Part shown: in pieces, positions 54,673 to 62,150 of the stretch
How positions within the stretch are numbered: the first letter of the stretch is position 1
Layout of the letters: the number at the start of each line of letters is the position of its first letter
Source: Nitrospirillum iridis
GTDB lineage: Bacteria > Pseudomonadota > Alphaproteobacteria > Azospirillales > Azospirillaceae
Direction of reading: 5' to 3'
Length of the DNA stretch: 64,000 bases
Assembly (NCBI RefSeq): GCF_014205765.1
Contig: NZ_JACIIZ010000005.1
Location: 1 to 64,000 of the forward strand
The notes under the pieces: model-generated
Told to the model about the DNA's origin: nothing
Databases searched by the model: none
The model's input: only the letters and a program-made list of their open reading frames with translations
Position numbers and translations under genes: made by a program

Positions 54673-57605
54673 TGTCTACCAGCTGGGTATTAAACGGCAC
54701 CACCTATTCCGAGGATGATTTCTCGCTGGAGAATGTCGGTTACTACAAAATCTGGGCGCGGTTCTGGAGAGACGCGCTGGCAGAAATCGGCAACTCCAGC
54801 CCAAACCTCGTGATGCAGTCGGTCACCGCGCTGGTGGCCATCGTCCAGGGCTATGCGGCGCAGGCGGCGGCGGCGCGGGATGGGGCGGTGGCCGTGTCGG
54901 GCCTGGGCGACCTGGGCGCATTCTCGGGGCAGGTCCAGGCCGGCGCACCCGCCGCAGTGTTCTTTTACGATACGACGCGGGACGGGGACGGCGGCGCGTG
55001 GCGTCTACGCTGCGCCGGAAAGACCTGGGCGACGCAGGTGCTGAATACCAGCACTCGGGGCAAGCGCGCGGATTTCCCGGGCCGGGTGATGTTCGTAGCC
55101 GATGCCACGGCCCGAACCGTCACGGCCTATGACTGCGACCAGTCCACGCCCGTGATGTGGGCGGTGATCGGCGGCCCCGGCAAGAATGTCGACCTAGGGG
55201 CGGGCGTGCCGCAGATGCTGGCCCGCAACGGCTGCCTGTACATCGCGAGCAACTCGACAGGGTTGTTCGAGATCAATTTCCTGGGCGCCGAGATCGTGAC
55301 CCGCGTCACGGCGGGCGGCACCTACATCCGGGGAGAGCCGGGGGTGGTCAATGCCAACAACGCGCTGTCGGAAAGTGTTTACCTCCCGGCCCGGGCGCTG
55401 GTGACCAACGGCGCGGCGGGCGTGGACGTCACCGTCCTGCCGGGCGCGCCGATTGACCGGGCCACCGGGCTGCCCCGCCCCACCATCGCCGTGGCGACGC
55501 CCGGCGGGGTCAGTGTCATCCACCCATCGGGCCAGGTCGCCACCATCACCGACGCGAGCGGCGCCGCCGCCGTCTGGTTCACGTCCGATGGGCGCTTGGG
55601 CTACATCTCCGGCGGCGGCATCATCAGCCTTGGCCCCGTCCCCTATTCCACTGTCGCGGCGACCGCTTGGCGCCAGTACATTTACGGCGACGCCGCCACA
55701 TCCGGGGCGATCAACCGGCCGGGGACGGTGGCGGTCACCAAGGCCATCGTGGGGGGGTGGTTCGGCGGCGGCGCCGGCCTCTGTCTGCTGGCGGAAGACG
55801 CCGTCAATCCCACCGCCGGCATGCAGGCGGTGGTCACATCGGCGGGAAATACAGCCTATGGCGGCGGGGCGTTCAACAGCGGGTGGATGCCAGGCGATAT
55901 CCGCCTGGCATTGAGTTCCACCGCCACCGGCAGCGTCACGACCAGCGGGGAGCTGGTCGCCAACGGCACCTTCGCCAGCAGCCTGACGGGCTGGACGGCG
56001 GGCGCCGGATGGGCGCAATCCAGCGGTGCCGCCGCCAAGACGGCGGGTTCCGCCGGAAACCTGTCGCAGACCATCGCCACGGTGGCGGGCCAGACTTATC
56101 TGTTCGCGGCCGACGCCACCCGCAGCGCCGGCACCCTGACGGTGCAGGTGGCGGGTGCGACGGTCGCGACCGTCACGGCCAACGGCACCATGCTCGTCCA
56201 GTTCACGGCGACGGCGTCGAGCACGGCGATTTCATTCGCCGGCGATGCCAGCTTCGCCGGCACGGTGGATAACGTTTCGGTGATGGGGGCGGAGCCCGAC
56301 CGCTGCGTCAGGGCCATCGGCATGCGGGTGATGGGCAGCCTCACCAGGGCGGCGGTATCCGCCATCGCCCCCACCGATCTATCGGCCTGGGGTGGTTTCA
56401 GCACCAGCAACTACCTGCTGCAACCGCCATCCGCCGCGTTGGATTTCGGCACCGGGGATTTCAGCCTGTCCGTGTGGCTACGCGCGGGGGCCGTCAACCA
56501 GTTCGTGGTCGCGCGCCAGCCGGGGACGGGTGCCGGCTATGGGACAACGCCAAATTGGGAGCTGTTCACCAACGGCTCGGGCAACTATCAGTTCAACATC
56601 AGCGATGGCACGAACGGCGCCTTCGTGGCGGATGCCGGCACCCATACCGCCGGCACCAGTTATGACCATGTGGTGGCCGTCAAGCGTGGCAGCACCCTGG
56701 AAATCTGGGTCAATGGATGGCGTGCCGCGACCGCCAGCGCGGGGGCCGTGGGGTCCCTGACCAATACCGCCGCATCACTGTTGGTCGGGTGCGGATATTC
56801 CGGTGGGGCGTTGACCGGCGCATGGTCGGCCGGCGCCGTCGCGCTGCTGCGGATCAGCGCGACGGCGCCCACCCCGGAACAGATCACCCGCATCTTCGCG
56901 GATGAGGCGCCGCTGTTCCGGGCTGGCGCCCGCTGCGTGTTGGGGGGCGCCTCCGCCGCCGTCCAGGCCCTGGCCCATGATCCCGACACGGGCGCGCTCT
57001 ATGCCGCCAAGGGGGACGGGACCTCGGTATTCCAGGGGCTGATCCGCACGGCGCACCTCGCCGGGTTGGCCGCGACCAACAACAGCGACAACCATACGGG
57101 GGTGGCGGCGCGACAGGGCGGCTATGTCATCGCGACCGGCAACCAGGCCGTCGCCGGCCAACCACCCATCTTCCTGCGGGACCGCATCCTGTCTGACAGG
57201 GTGCCGGTGGCGCCCATCGATGGCGTCCATGTCGCCTTCCCGGTGGGGCGGACCACGGACGCCACGGCCACGGTGGTGGCCCGCTTCCCGGTGGCGGAAG
57301 GCGACCACGGCCAGGTGGTCTTCAACGTCACGGCGGCGGAATGGGGGGCGGCGCCAACGGAAATCGACGGCTATCAGGTGCGCGCCCGTTTTTACCGGCT
57401 GCCCAACGGCAATGTGACGATAACGGGCGTCCAGCACCTGGGCACGGACACGGAGAGCAACACGACCGCGATGGATGCCACCCTCGTGGCCTTGAACGAT
57501 GCCGCCCCCGGGGTTGGGCTTCAAGTCCAGGGGGTGGCGGGCAAAACCATCGGCTGGGCGTCCGCGGCCGAAATCACCCGCTTCGGCGGCGCCCGTTACA
57601 GCTGA
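54672..57605 (+). CDS. Tail fibre / receptor-binding protein with CBM-like and LamG-like domains
   Basis: 977 residues from ATG 54672. The N-terminus (about 1-80) likely attaches to the tip. Residues about 430-540 (ELVANGTFASSLTGWTAGAG ... TVDNVSVMG) are a phage carbohydrate-binding module. Residues about 570-755 (LDFGTGDFSLSVWLRAG, then YDHVVAVKRGSTLEIWVNGW) are a laminin-G/concanavalin-like lectin. The C-terminus (VARFPVAEGDHGQVVFNVTA) is a beta domain. It probably recognises surface polysaccharide. Weak internal repeats occur in the first third. Confidence 0.82.
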   Translation: MSTSWVLNGTTYSEDDFSLENVGYYKIWARFWRDALAEIGNSSPNLVMQSVTALVAIVQGYAAQAAAARDGAVAVSGLGDLGAFSGQVQAGAPAAVFFYDTTRDGDGGAWRLRCAGKTWATQVLNTSTRGKRADFPGRVMFVADATARTVTAYDCDQSTPVMWAVIGGPGKNVDLGAGVPQMLARNGCLYIASNSTGLFEINFLGAEIVTRVTAGGTYIRGEPGVVNANNALSESVYLPARALVTNGAAGVDVTVLPGAPIDRATGLPRPTIAVATPGGVSVIHPSGQVATITDASGAAAVWFTSDGRLGYISGGGIISLGPVPYSTVAATAWRQYIYGDAATSGAINRPGTVAVTKAIVGGWFGGGAGLCLLAEDAVNPTAGMQAVVTSAGNTAYGGGAFNSGWMPGDIRLALSSTATGSVTTSGELVANGTFASSLTGWTAGAGWAQSSGAAAKTAGSAGNLSQTIATVAGQTYLFAADATRSAGTLTVQVAGATVATVTANGTMLVQFTATASSTAISFAGDASFAGTVDNVSVMGAEPDRCVRAIGMRVMGSLTRAAVSAIAPTDLSAWGGFSTSNYLLQPPSAALDFGTGDFSLSVWLRAGAVNQFVVARQPGTGAGYGTTPNWELFTNGSGNYQFNISDGTNGAFVADAGTHTAGTSYDHVVAVKRGSTLEIWVNGWRAATASAGAVGSLTNTAASLLVGCGYSGGALTGAWSAGAVALLRISATAPTPEQITRIFADEAPLFRAGARCVLGGASAAVQALAHDPDTGALYAAKGDGTSVFQGLIRTAHLAGLAATNNSDNHTGVAARQGGYVIATGNQAVAGQPPIFLRDRILSDRVPVAPIDGVHVAFPVGRTTDATATVVARFPVAEGDHGQVVFNVTAAEWGAAPTEIDGYQVRARFYRLPNGNVTITGVQHLGTDTESNTTAMDATLVALNDAAPGVGLQVQGVAGKTIGWASAAEITRFGGARYS

Positions 57606-57618
57606 TCCAAGGGGGAGC

Positions 57619-58407
57619 ATGATGCGCGCAATCGATATGGCCGACAGCTATCGCGCCGGCCGGTATGTCAACGTTTGGACCCTGGTCGGCGGCTGGCCCC
57701 GCTGCCACGGCGGCCCGATGGATGTGACCACGGTGGATCAACCCGTCATCGCCAGACAGCTGGCAATTAATGCCGCTGTGCGCGCCCTGGCGGCCGCCGC
57801 CGACGCCTATGAGGCGGCGGCGCACCTGACGGCCCGTCCCTGCCCACCCGTGACGCTGGGGGCAGGCCCCGATGGTGCGGCCGTACCGAACCCCGCTTTC
57901 CAGGCATGGACGGACGCCCTGGCCCTGGTGTCCGGCGCCGGTAGGGACCTGCTGTGCCTGGTCGCGACGCGAGGGGCCGATTACCCCCGTGGCGATGACG
58001 GCCAGCCCATCGCTGCCTATGTGATGGATCTGCCGCCCCCCCCAACCTTGACGCCCGGCGCCGAAACCGCCGATTGGGACGGCACTGCCTGGACCGTCCG
58101 GCCGGTGACGGCGGATGAGGCGGTCGCATGGCGCGCCCTGATGGCTGTGCGCTACCCCCGGCGGATGAGTGCGTCCGACCTGGTGGTGCGCCTGCTGACC
58201 GGCGCCGAATGGTTGGCCATCGTGGCCGATGCCCACCCGTCAGAAGGTGGGGCTTCCCTGGCGGCCCTGCTGCTGGGGGCGGGCACGCAATACGTTGATT
58301 TGGATGCCGAGCGCACGGCGGCCCAGCTGCGGGCGTGGGTGGACAGGGGCCTGATCACGCCCGACCGGATGGCCTGGATCCTGACCGGCCAGCCGCCCGC
58401 CGAATGA
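57619..58407 (+). CDS. Fibre-associated protein, possibly an assembly chaperone
   Basis: 262 residues; ATGs at 57619 and 57622 follow GGGGGAG. It begins MMRAIDMADSYRAGRYVNVW. The central part (PPPTLTPGAETADWDGTAWT, then VRPVTADEAVAWRAL) resembles tail fibre assembly proteins, whose DxxxWxxxxVT-like motif contacts the fibre tip. The gene follows the fibre directly. A palindrome and a terminator follow its stop. Confidence 0.62.
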   Translation: MMRAIDMADSYRAGRYVNVWTLVGGWPRCHGGPMDVTTVDQPVIARQLAINAAVRALAAAADAYEAAAHLTARPCPPVTLGAGPDGAAVPNPAFQAWTDALALVSGAGRDLLCLVATRGADYPRGDDGQPIAAYVMDLPPPPTLTPGAETADWDGTAWTVRPVTADEAVAWRALMAVRYPRRMSASDLVVRLLTGAEWLAIVADAHPSEGGASLAALLLGAGTQYVDLDAERTAAQLRAWVDRGLITPDRMAWILTGQPPAE

Positions 58408-58409
58408 GC

Positions 58410-58424
58410 GCGAACGCCGTTCGC
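58410..58424. promoter_or_regulatory. Dispersed palindrome copy 12 (before a terminator)
   Basis: GCGAACGCCGTTCGC, perfect 15-bp palindrome, 2 bp past the stop at 58407 and 11 bp before an intrinsic terminator. Confidence 0.75.
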
Positions 58425-58435
58425 TTGAGTGCCGC

Positions 58436-58460
58436 GCCCGCCCTTTCCGGCGGGCTTTTT
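58436..58460 (+). terminator. Intrinsic terminator between tail and lysis genes
   Basis: GCCCGCC-CTTTCC-GGCGGGC followed by TTTTT. It separates the fibre genes from the lysis-region genes. Confidence 0.9.
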
Positions 58461-58484
58461 ATTGCCTGCCCGGTGGGGCGAAAG

Positions 58485-58961
58485 ATGGGGGTGTTGATGG
58501 AAATTGAGGCTGCGGCGTCCGCCGCACAGGCGGGGCCTTGGACGGCGATCACCGCCGCACTATCGGTGCTGGCCGTGGCTGTATCCGGCCTGGCCTACCG
58601 TGTGCGCCGACGGTCATCGGATGACGATGGGGACGATGGCCTATCCTCCCGTATCGCCGTGCTGGCTAGCAGCATCGCTGTGCTGACGGCGCGGCTGGAT
58701 CGGGCTGAGCGTGACATCGCCAATGATAAACAGGGCCGCCAGGCCTTCGCCGATGCCTTTTCGGAAATCAAGGTGATGGCCGCGACACAGTCCGCGATGG
58801 CCAGGGCCATAGAGGCGCAGGAAGCGGCCATGGCGAAGGCCATAGAGGGTTTCACCGCAACCCAGGTCCGGCAGTCCGCCAACTTGGACCGGGTCCACAC
58901 CCGCATTGACGATTTGCACCATGCCATCGTGGCGCAGCAACACCCGCGGCTAACCGCATGA
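58485..58961 (+). CDS. Membrane-anchored coiled-coil protein of the lysis region
   Basis: 158 residues from ATG 58485 (MGVLMEIEAAASAAQAGPWT); ATG 58497 is also well placed behind GGGGG. A longer frame back to 58404 would cross the terminator and is rejected. One transmembrane segment (ITAALSVLAVAVSGLAYRVR), then a long coiled coil (AVLTARLDRAERDIANDKQG, MARAIEAQEAAMAKAI). The layout resembles i-spanin or DUF2730-like proteins. It overlaps the next gene by 4 bp. Confidence 0.62.
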   Translation: MGVLMEIEAAASAAQAGPWTAITAALSVLAVAVSGLAYRVRRRSSDDDGDDGLSSRIAVLASSIAVLTARLDRAERDIANDKQGRQAFADAFSEIKVMAATQSAMARAIEAQEAAMAKAIEGFTATQVRQSANLDRVHTRIDDLHHAIVAQQHPRLTA

Positions 58962-59188
58962 CAGCCCCCATCACCCACACCACCACCGACGCCGCAGGCA
59001 TCCGCCGCGTGGTCGAGGGGACGCTGTGCAGCCTGGAATGGGTCCGCCTGGTCAATGCCGACCGGGTGGAGCTGTGGGCCGGCGGCAAGCCCCTGCTGAT
59101 CCTGACCGTCTCCGGCGCCTGCGAGGCCCATGCCGCGCTGGGGCGGGTCCTATCCCAACCCCATCACCAACCCCATGAGAGGTATTGA
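58958..59188 (+). CDS. Small protein of the lysis region, unknown
   Basis: 76 residues, starting in an ATGA overlap. Beta-rich: GIRRVVEGTLCSLEWVRLVN and RVELWAGGKPLLILTVSGA. No membrane segment. It ends 2 bp before the lysozyme ATG, so it is part of the lysis cassette by position only. Confidence 0.58.
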   Translation: MTAPITHTTTDAAGIRRVVEGTLCSLEWVRLVNADRVELWAGGKPLLILTVSGACEAHAALGRVLSQPHHQPHERY

Positions 59189-59190
59189 TC

Positions 59191-59658
59191 ATGATCCGCC
59201 GTATCAATTCCGCCGGCCTGGCGCTGCTGCGAGCCTTCGAAAGCTGCGAGCTGGAGGCTTACCGCGACGTCGCTGGGATCTGGACTATCGGTTGGGGGCA
59301 CACCGGCCGCGATGTGGTGCCGGGCCTGGAAATCAATCAGCAGCGGGCGGACGCCCTGTTGCTGGGCGACCTGGACCCGGTGGAGCGGCGCCTGTCCACC
59401 CTTCGGGCACCGCTGAACGACAACCAGTTCGGCGCCTTCGCCGTTTTTCTGTTCAACGTGGGCCTGGGCGCCCTGAACGGTGAGGGCATGTCCGCCGCCC
59501 TATCCTCCCCAGATTGGGAGGTGGCGGTTCCGGTGCAAATGCTGCGCTGGAACAAGGCGACAGTGAAGGGGCAGAAAGTGGTTGTTCCCGGTCTGGCCCG
59601 CCGCCGCGAGGCTGAAGTGGCGATGTGGCAGACGCCCTGTGTTCCGGCCGCCGCCTGA
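59191..59658 (+). CDS. Endolysin, GH24 lysozyme (T4-type)
   Basis: 155 residues from ATG 59191, with AGAGG upstream; a TTG two codons earlier is less likely. The catalytic triad E-8aa-D-5aa-T is visible in LRAFESCELEAYRDVAGIWT IGWGHTG. FAVFLFNVGLGALNGEG and the Arg-rich GLARRREAEVAMW are also conserved. There is no signal or SAR anchor, so it needs the holin encoded downstream. It cleaves peptidoglycan at N-acetylmuramic acid. Confidence 0.94.
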   Translation: MIRRINSAGLALLRAFESCELEAYRDVAGIWTIGWGHTGRDVVPGLEINQQRADALLLGDLDPVERRLSTLRAPLNDNQFGAFAVFLFNVGLGALNGEGMSAALSSPDWEVAVPVQMLRWNKATVKGQKVVVPGLARRREAEVAMWQTPCVPAAA

Positions 59659-59684
59659 AACGCAAACCAAACAGACCGCAATCC

Positions 59685-59707
59685 GGGGCGCCTTGGGCGC
59701 CCTTTTT
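59685..59707 (+). terminator. Intrinsic terminator between lysozyme and holin
   Basis: GGGGCGCC-TTG-GGCGCCC followed by TTTTT, 13 bp before the holin ATG. The holin therefore depends on readthrough. Confidence 0.82.
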
Positions 59708-59719
59708 CATGGGGGTACC

Positions 59720-60175
59720 ATGGGCATCCTGCAAGAACTGCTGTCGCCAGCCTCGGGTGTCATCACGCCCGTGGTCAATAAATTGCTCGATTTCATCCCT
59801 GACCCCACGGCCAAGGCCCAAGCCGAAGCCGCCGCCTATAAGGAGGCGGCCGACCGGGCGCAACAGCTGAACCTGGCACAGCTGGACGTGAACAAGGCTG
59901 AGGCGCAGTCCGGCTCCGTCTTCGTCGCCGGGTGGCGTCCTGGGGCCGGCTGGGTTTGTGTCGGGGCCTTGGCCCTGTGCTACTGGCCCAAGGCCGTCGC
60001 CCTCACGTGGGTGTGGGTCTATCAGTCCTACATCATGTTGGCGGCGAACCCCATGGCGGCCCCGCCCACCTTCCCTGACCTGGGCATCACCGACCTTCTG
60101 GGATTGCTGGCCAGCATGCTGGGCATGGGCGGCCTGCGCACCTTTGAAAAGCTCAAGGGCGTCCAGACGAAATGA
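59720..60175 (+). CDS. Holin, 3TM GTA-like family
   Basis: 151 residues from ATG 59720 (MGILQELLSPASGVITPVVN). Residues 25-70 form a charged helix (DPTAKAQAEAAAYKEAADRA), then RPGAGWVCVGALALCYWPKA and two further hydrophobic stretches (QSYIMLAANP; LLGLLASMLGMGGLRTFEKL). This is the pattern of the GTA_holin_3TM family. It permeabilises the inner membrane to release the lysozyme. It overlaps the next gene by 4 bp. Confidence 0.88.
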   Translation: MGILQELLSPASGVITPVVNKLLDFIPDPTAKAQAEAAAYKEAADRAQQLNLAQLDVNKAEAQSGSVFVAGWRPGAGWVCVGALALCYWPKAVALTWVWVYQSYIMLAANPMAAPPTFPDLGITDLLGLLASMLGMGGLRTFEKLKGVQTK

Positions 60176-60639
60176 CCGACGCCCACTCTGGCCCCCGCGG
60201 CCTCATCACCGCTGTCCTGGGCATCCTGCCGTGGATGGCCAGCGGCTTCATCGTTCTCCACCACCGTCTCACGAAAGGTAAAGCCATGATCGATCCCAAT
60301 CCCCAACCTGCTGTTAGCGCCCCCGCCCCCATCCCCCTGGTGGGGGAAGCCGGCCCGGAGCTGGTCAGCATTCCCGCCGGCACCGTTGGCGCTCCGCCGT
60401 CCGTCCCGCCCTCTCCCGGTATCGGTGACCTGGCGGCACAGCTGGCGGCTGCTCGGGATGAGTACCGCGACGCCGTGAGCGCCGATGCCCAGGCGCGCCT
60501 TGCGGCCACAGCGGCGGCGCAAGGCAAGGCGGATGCCTACGCCACTCTGACGGCGGCCAAGGACACCTTTGACAAGGCGGCGACCGACCTGATGGGGACC
60601 GCGACGGACGCCCTGGGTCTGGGTGTCGCGCCAAGCTGA
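60172..60639 (+). CDS. Late protein with one N-terminal membrane segment, unknown
   Basis: 155 residues from ATG 60172; an internal ATG at 60286 (MIDPNPQPAVSAPAP), behind AAAGG, may be a second start. One transmembrane segment (LITAVLGILPWMASGFIVLH), then a Pro-rich linker, PLVGEAGPELVSIPAGTVGA and a long Ala-rich coiled coil (LAAQLAAARDEYRDAVSADA). The GEAGPELV...PAGT phrase is the same signature seen at the C-terminus of tape measure proteins. It may be a spanin-like or ejection protein. A strong terminator follows. Confidence 0.58.
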   Translation: MTDAHSGPRGLITAVLGILPWMASGFIVLHHRLTKGKAMIDPNPQPAVSAPAPIPLVGEAGPELVSIPAGTVGAPPSVPPSPGIGDLAAQLAAARDEYRDAVSADAQARLAATAAAQGKADAYATLTAAKDTFDKAATDLMGTATDALGLGVAPS

Positions 60640-60663
60640 TCCCTATCCACAACGGCGCACCTC

Positions 60664-60701
60664 AAAGGGGGCGGCTCCGTCCGGGCGCCGCCCCTTTTTT
60701 T
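60664..60701 (+). terminator. Strong terminator at the end of the late operon
   Basis: AAAGGGGGCGGC with GCCGCCCCTTT, followed by a run of Ts (60695-60701). Confidence 0.92.
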
Positions 60702-60711
60702 GCGGGGTCGT

Positions 60712-60906
60712 TCACCTCGTGGTCGCGGGGTTACAAGTCGGGCAAGGCTGTCGGCCGCGCTCCGTCGACGTCAGATCGTCAACCCACCCGTGGTCATGGC
60801 CACAACGGTCACAAACCAACCTCACACGCCGACCGGCCATGGCCAACACCCGCAGCATGACGGTCAGCGGGCGGGCACGGTTCCGAAGGTGGGACGGAAA
60901 AGTCAT
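60712..60906 (-). CDS. Small zinc-ribbon protein
   Basis: 64 residues from ATG 60904-60906 (MTFPSHLRNRARPLTVMLRV); a start at 60966 is possible. Two Cys pairs, VCDRCGHDHGW and QPCPTCNPATTR, form a likely zinc ribbon. It is transcribed toward the late terminator on the opposite strand. Function unknown. Confidence 0.55.
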   Translation of the reverse strand: MTFPSHLRNRARPLTVMLRVLAMAGRRVRLVCDRCGHDHGWVDDLTSTERGRQPCPTCNPATTR

Positions 60907-60966
60907 CGGTTCACCTTGTGGTCTAGATGCTCTACCGATGATCAAGATCGATGCCGGCTGCTTCAA

Positions 60967-61145
60967 GTCCCGCTTTTACCCCTTCAAGGAAGGGTGTTGA
61001 GCCTAGCGACGTAAGTGGCGCCAGCGGCACCAACTTGATAGGCAGCGACTACCATGTCATCCTGGATATGGGCCAGGGCGAGTGTAGTAGTGTCCTCGAT
61101 GGTACTCCACCCATGAGGCTGCGTCTTAGTAGATGGATGGGCTCA
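60967..61145. other. Non-coding stretch near attR
   Basis: I see no supported gene or strong signal here. Confidence 0.4.
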
Positions 61146-61562
61146 TCACTTAGATGATCCTGGGGGATCTTCTGATTGATGGATTATGGCCTCGCCACGA
61201 TCATAAGCATTAATCACATGGTTCAACGTATATGTTGGATCATATAGAAATCGTCCTATTTGATTTCTAAGAAGTGACCATGCCCTTCTGTACCGAATTC
61301 CTCTTTCCTTTGGCTTTATGAAGCCGATAAATGATGTAATTACAACGACAGCCCATGAAAAAAATGGAACGGTCTTTTCATCTATACCAATTTTTGCGCC
61401 AACAGCTGCGGTTGATGAACATATAATCAACATTGACCCAAGAAAATAGTGCAATGCAAACCATTGTTTGAAATATCTTAACCAGGCAGCCAGGGTATCT
61501 TCATACTGCTTCACGGCTTCTTTTCGGCCATTATGGTCTATGTCACTGGCTCCCATAGTCAA
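61146..61562 (-). CDS. Two-transmembrane SLATT/DUF4231-like accessory protein
   Basis: 138 residues, AT-rich. An N-terminal helix (KEAVKQYEDTLAAWLRYFKQ) is followed by two transmembrane segments (LHYFLGSMLIICSSTAAVGA and VPFFSWAVVVITSFIGFIKP) and a C-terminal helix (YRRAWSLLRNQIGRFLYDPT). This layout is that of SLATT/DUF4231 effectors, which elsewhere pair with nucleotide-signalling sensors in phage defence. No partner gene is adjacent. The family assignment is by architecture only. Position at the prophage end suggests lysogenic expression. Confidence 0.6.
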   Translation of the reverse strand: MTMGASDIDHNGRKEAVKQYEDTLAAWLRYFKQWFALHYFLGSMLIICSSTAAVGAKIGIDEKTVPFFSWAVVVITSFIGFIKPKERGIRYRRAWSLLRNQIGRFLYDPTYTLNHVINAYDRGEAIIHQSEDPPGSSK

Positions 61563-61944
61563 CCTCCCGCATGTGTTGTTGCTTCACCCTATGATCAAAA
61601 ACGCCCTGCCGGTCCAAAGGTTGATAACGATCGTATACAACTATAGCGAGTGACAAGCGGGGCAAATGGTGAACGTGTGCCGCATCACTTCCTCGCCTTC
61701 GGGTACGGCGGATTGGTGAGGATCACCGTGCGTTCAAAGCTGGGGGCGGGCTTGGAGCGCTCGCGATGGCAACGCCCGCGCCCGGCCGTACGCGGTCGTT
61801 GGCGAAATAGGCCTCTCGCTCCCTGGTCCGGGGCTGCGGCTCTGCCAAAAGGGTTGGACACAAATAGCGAAATTCGCTGGAAACGCACGTGAATACTCGG
61901 TGTCCAACGTCGCCGCATCGTATTGAAATAAAACGCTTTCTATC
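61563..61944. other. P' arm region before attR
   Basis: 382 bp. It contains the right arm-type repeats (61853-61908) and a GC-rich stretch. A minus frame (61918 to 61685) ends FERTVILTNPPYPKARK and may be a methyltransferase fragment, but it is not supported as a gene. Confidence 0.55.
61853..61908. repeat. Arm-type integrase sites, right arm
   Basis: GTTGGACAC (61853-61861) and GTGTCCAAC (61900-61908), an inverted pair identical to the left-arm 9-mer. The palindrome AGCGAAATTCGCT (61866-61878) lies between. Confidence 0.7.
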
Positions 61945-61983
61945 GCCCTGCCGGGGTCGCCATCTCGCCCTGACGCGTCTTGT
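61945..61983. repeat. attR core (39-bp direct repeat)
   Basis: Identical to 11114-11152; it includes the 3' 18 bases of tRNA-Arg, but no complete tRNA is present here. Confidence 0.96.
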
Positions 61984-62058
61984 GGGAGGCAGCATAGTTT
62001 GGCCTTTTTCGGCCATAGTCTGCCTCGAAATGCACCACAGTTTGGCGTCTGTCTTGTG

Positions 62059-62095
62059 AAAAAGCCCGCCACGGATAATCCGCGGCGGGCTTTTT
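62059..62095 (+). terminator. Intrinsic terminator, the original tRNA-Arg terminator displaced by the prophage
   Basis: AAAAAGCCCGCC (62059-62070) with GGCGGGCTTTTT (62084-62095); the loop itself pairs CGGAT/ATCCG. It lies 76 bp past attR, where the tRNA gene ended before integration. Confidence 0.88.
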
Positions 62096-62150
62096 GCGTT
62101 CTAATTCCATGAGAATATTGAATTTTTCAGTCCGCAGGCCGTGGCGGCGA

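Larger units (their letters stand above)
11114..61983. mobile_element. Complete lambda-like temperate prophage (about 50.8 kb)
   Basis: Bounded by a 39-bp perfect direct repeat at a tRNA-Arg 3' end. It has an integrase next to attL and a full set of modules in order: recombination and regulation, replication, packaging, head, tail, lysis. Head genes follow lambda order (Nu1, A, W, B, C/Nu3, D, E). No essential module looks broken, so it may be inducible. A dispersed palindrome family is confined to it. Confidence 0.95.

Noticed and set aside
58404-58484. Upstream start of the coiled-coil protein at 58404
   Set aside because: This would translate through the palindrome and an intrinsic terminator; ATGs at 58485 or 58497 are better placed.
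11114-61983. CRISPR array or restriction-endonuclease partner for the methyltransferase
   Set aside because: No regular repeat-spacer structure and no nuclease gene next to the methyltransferase were seen.
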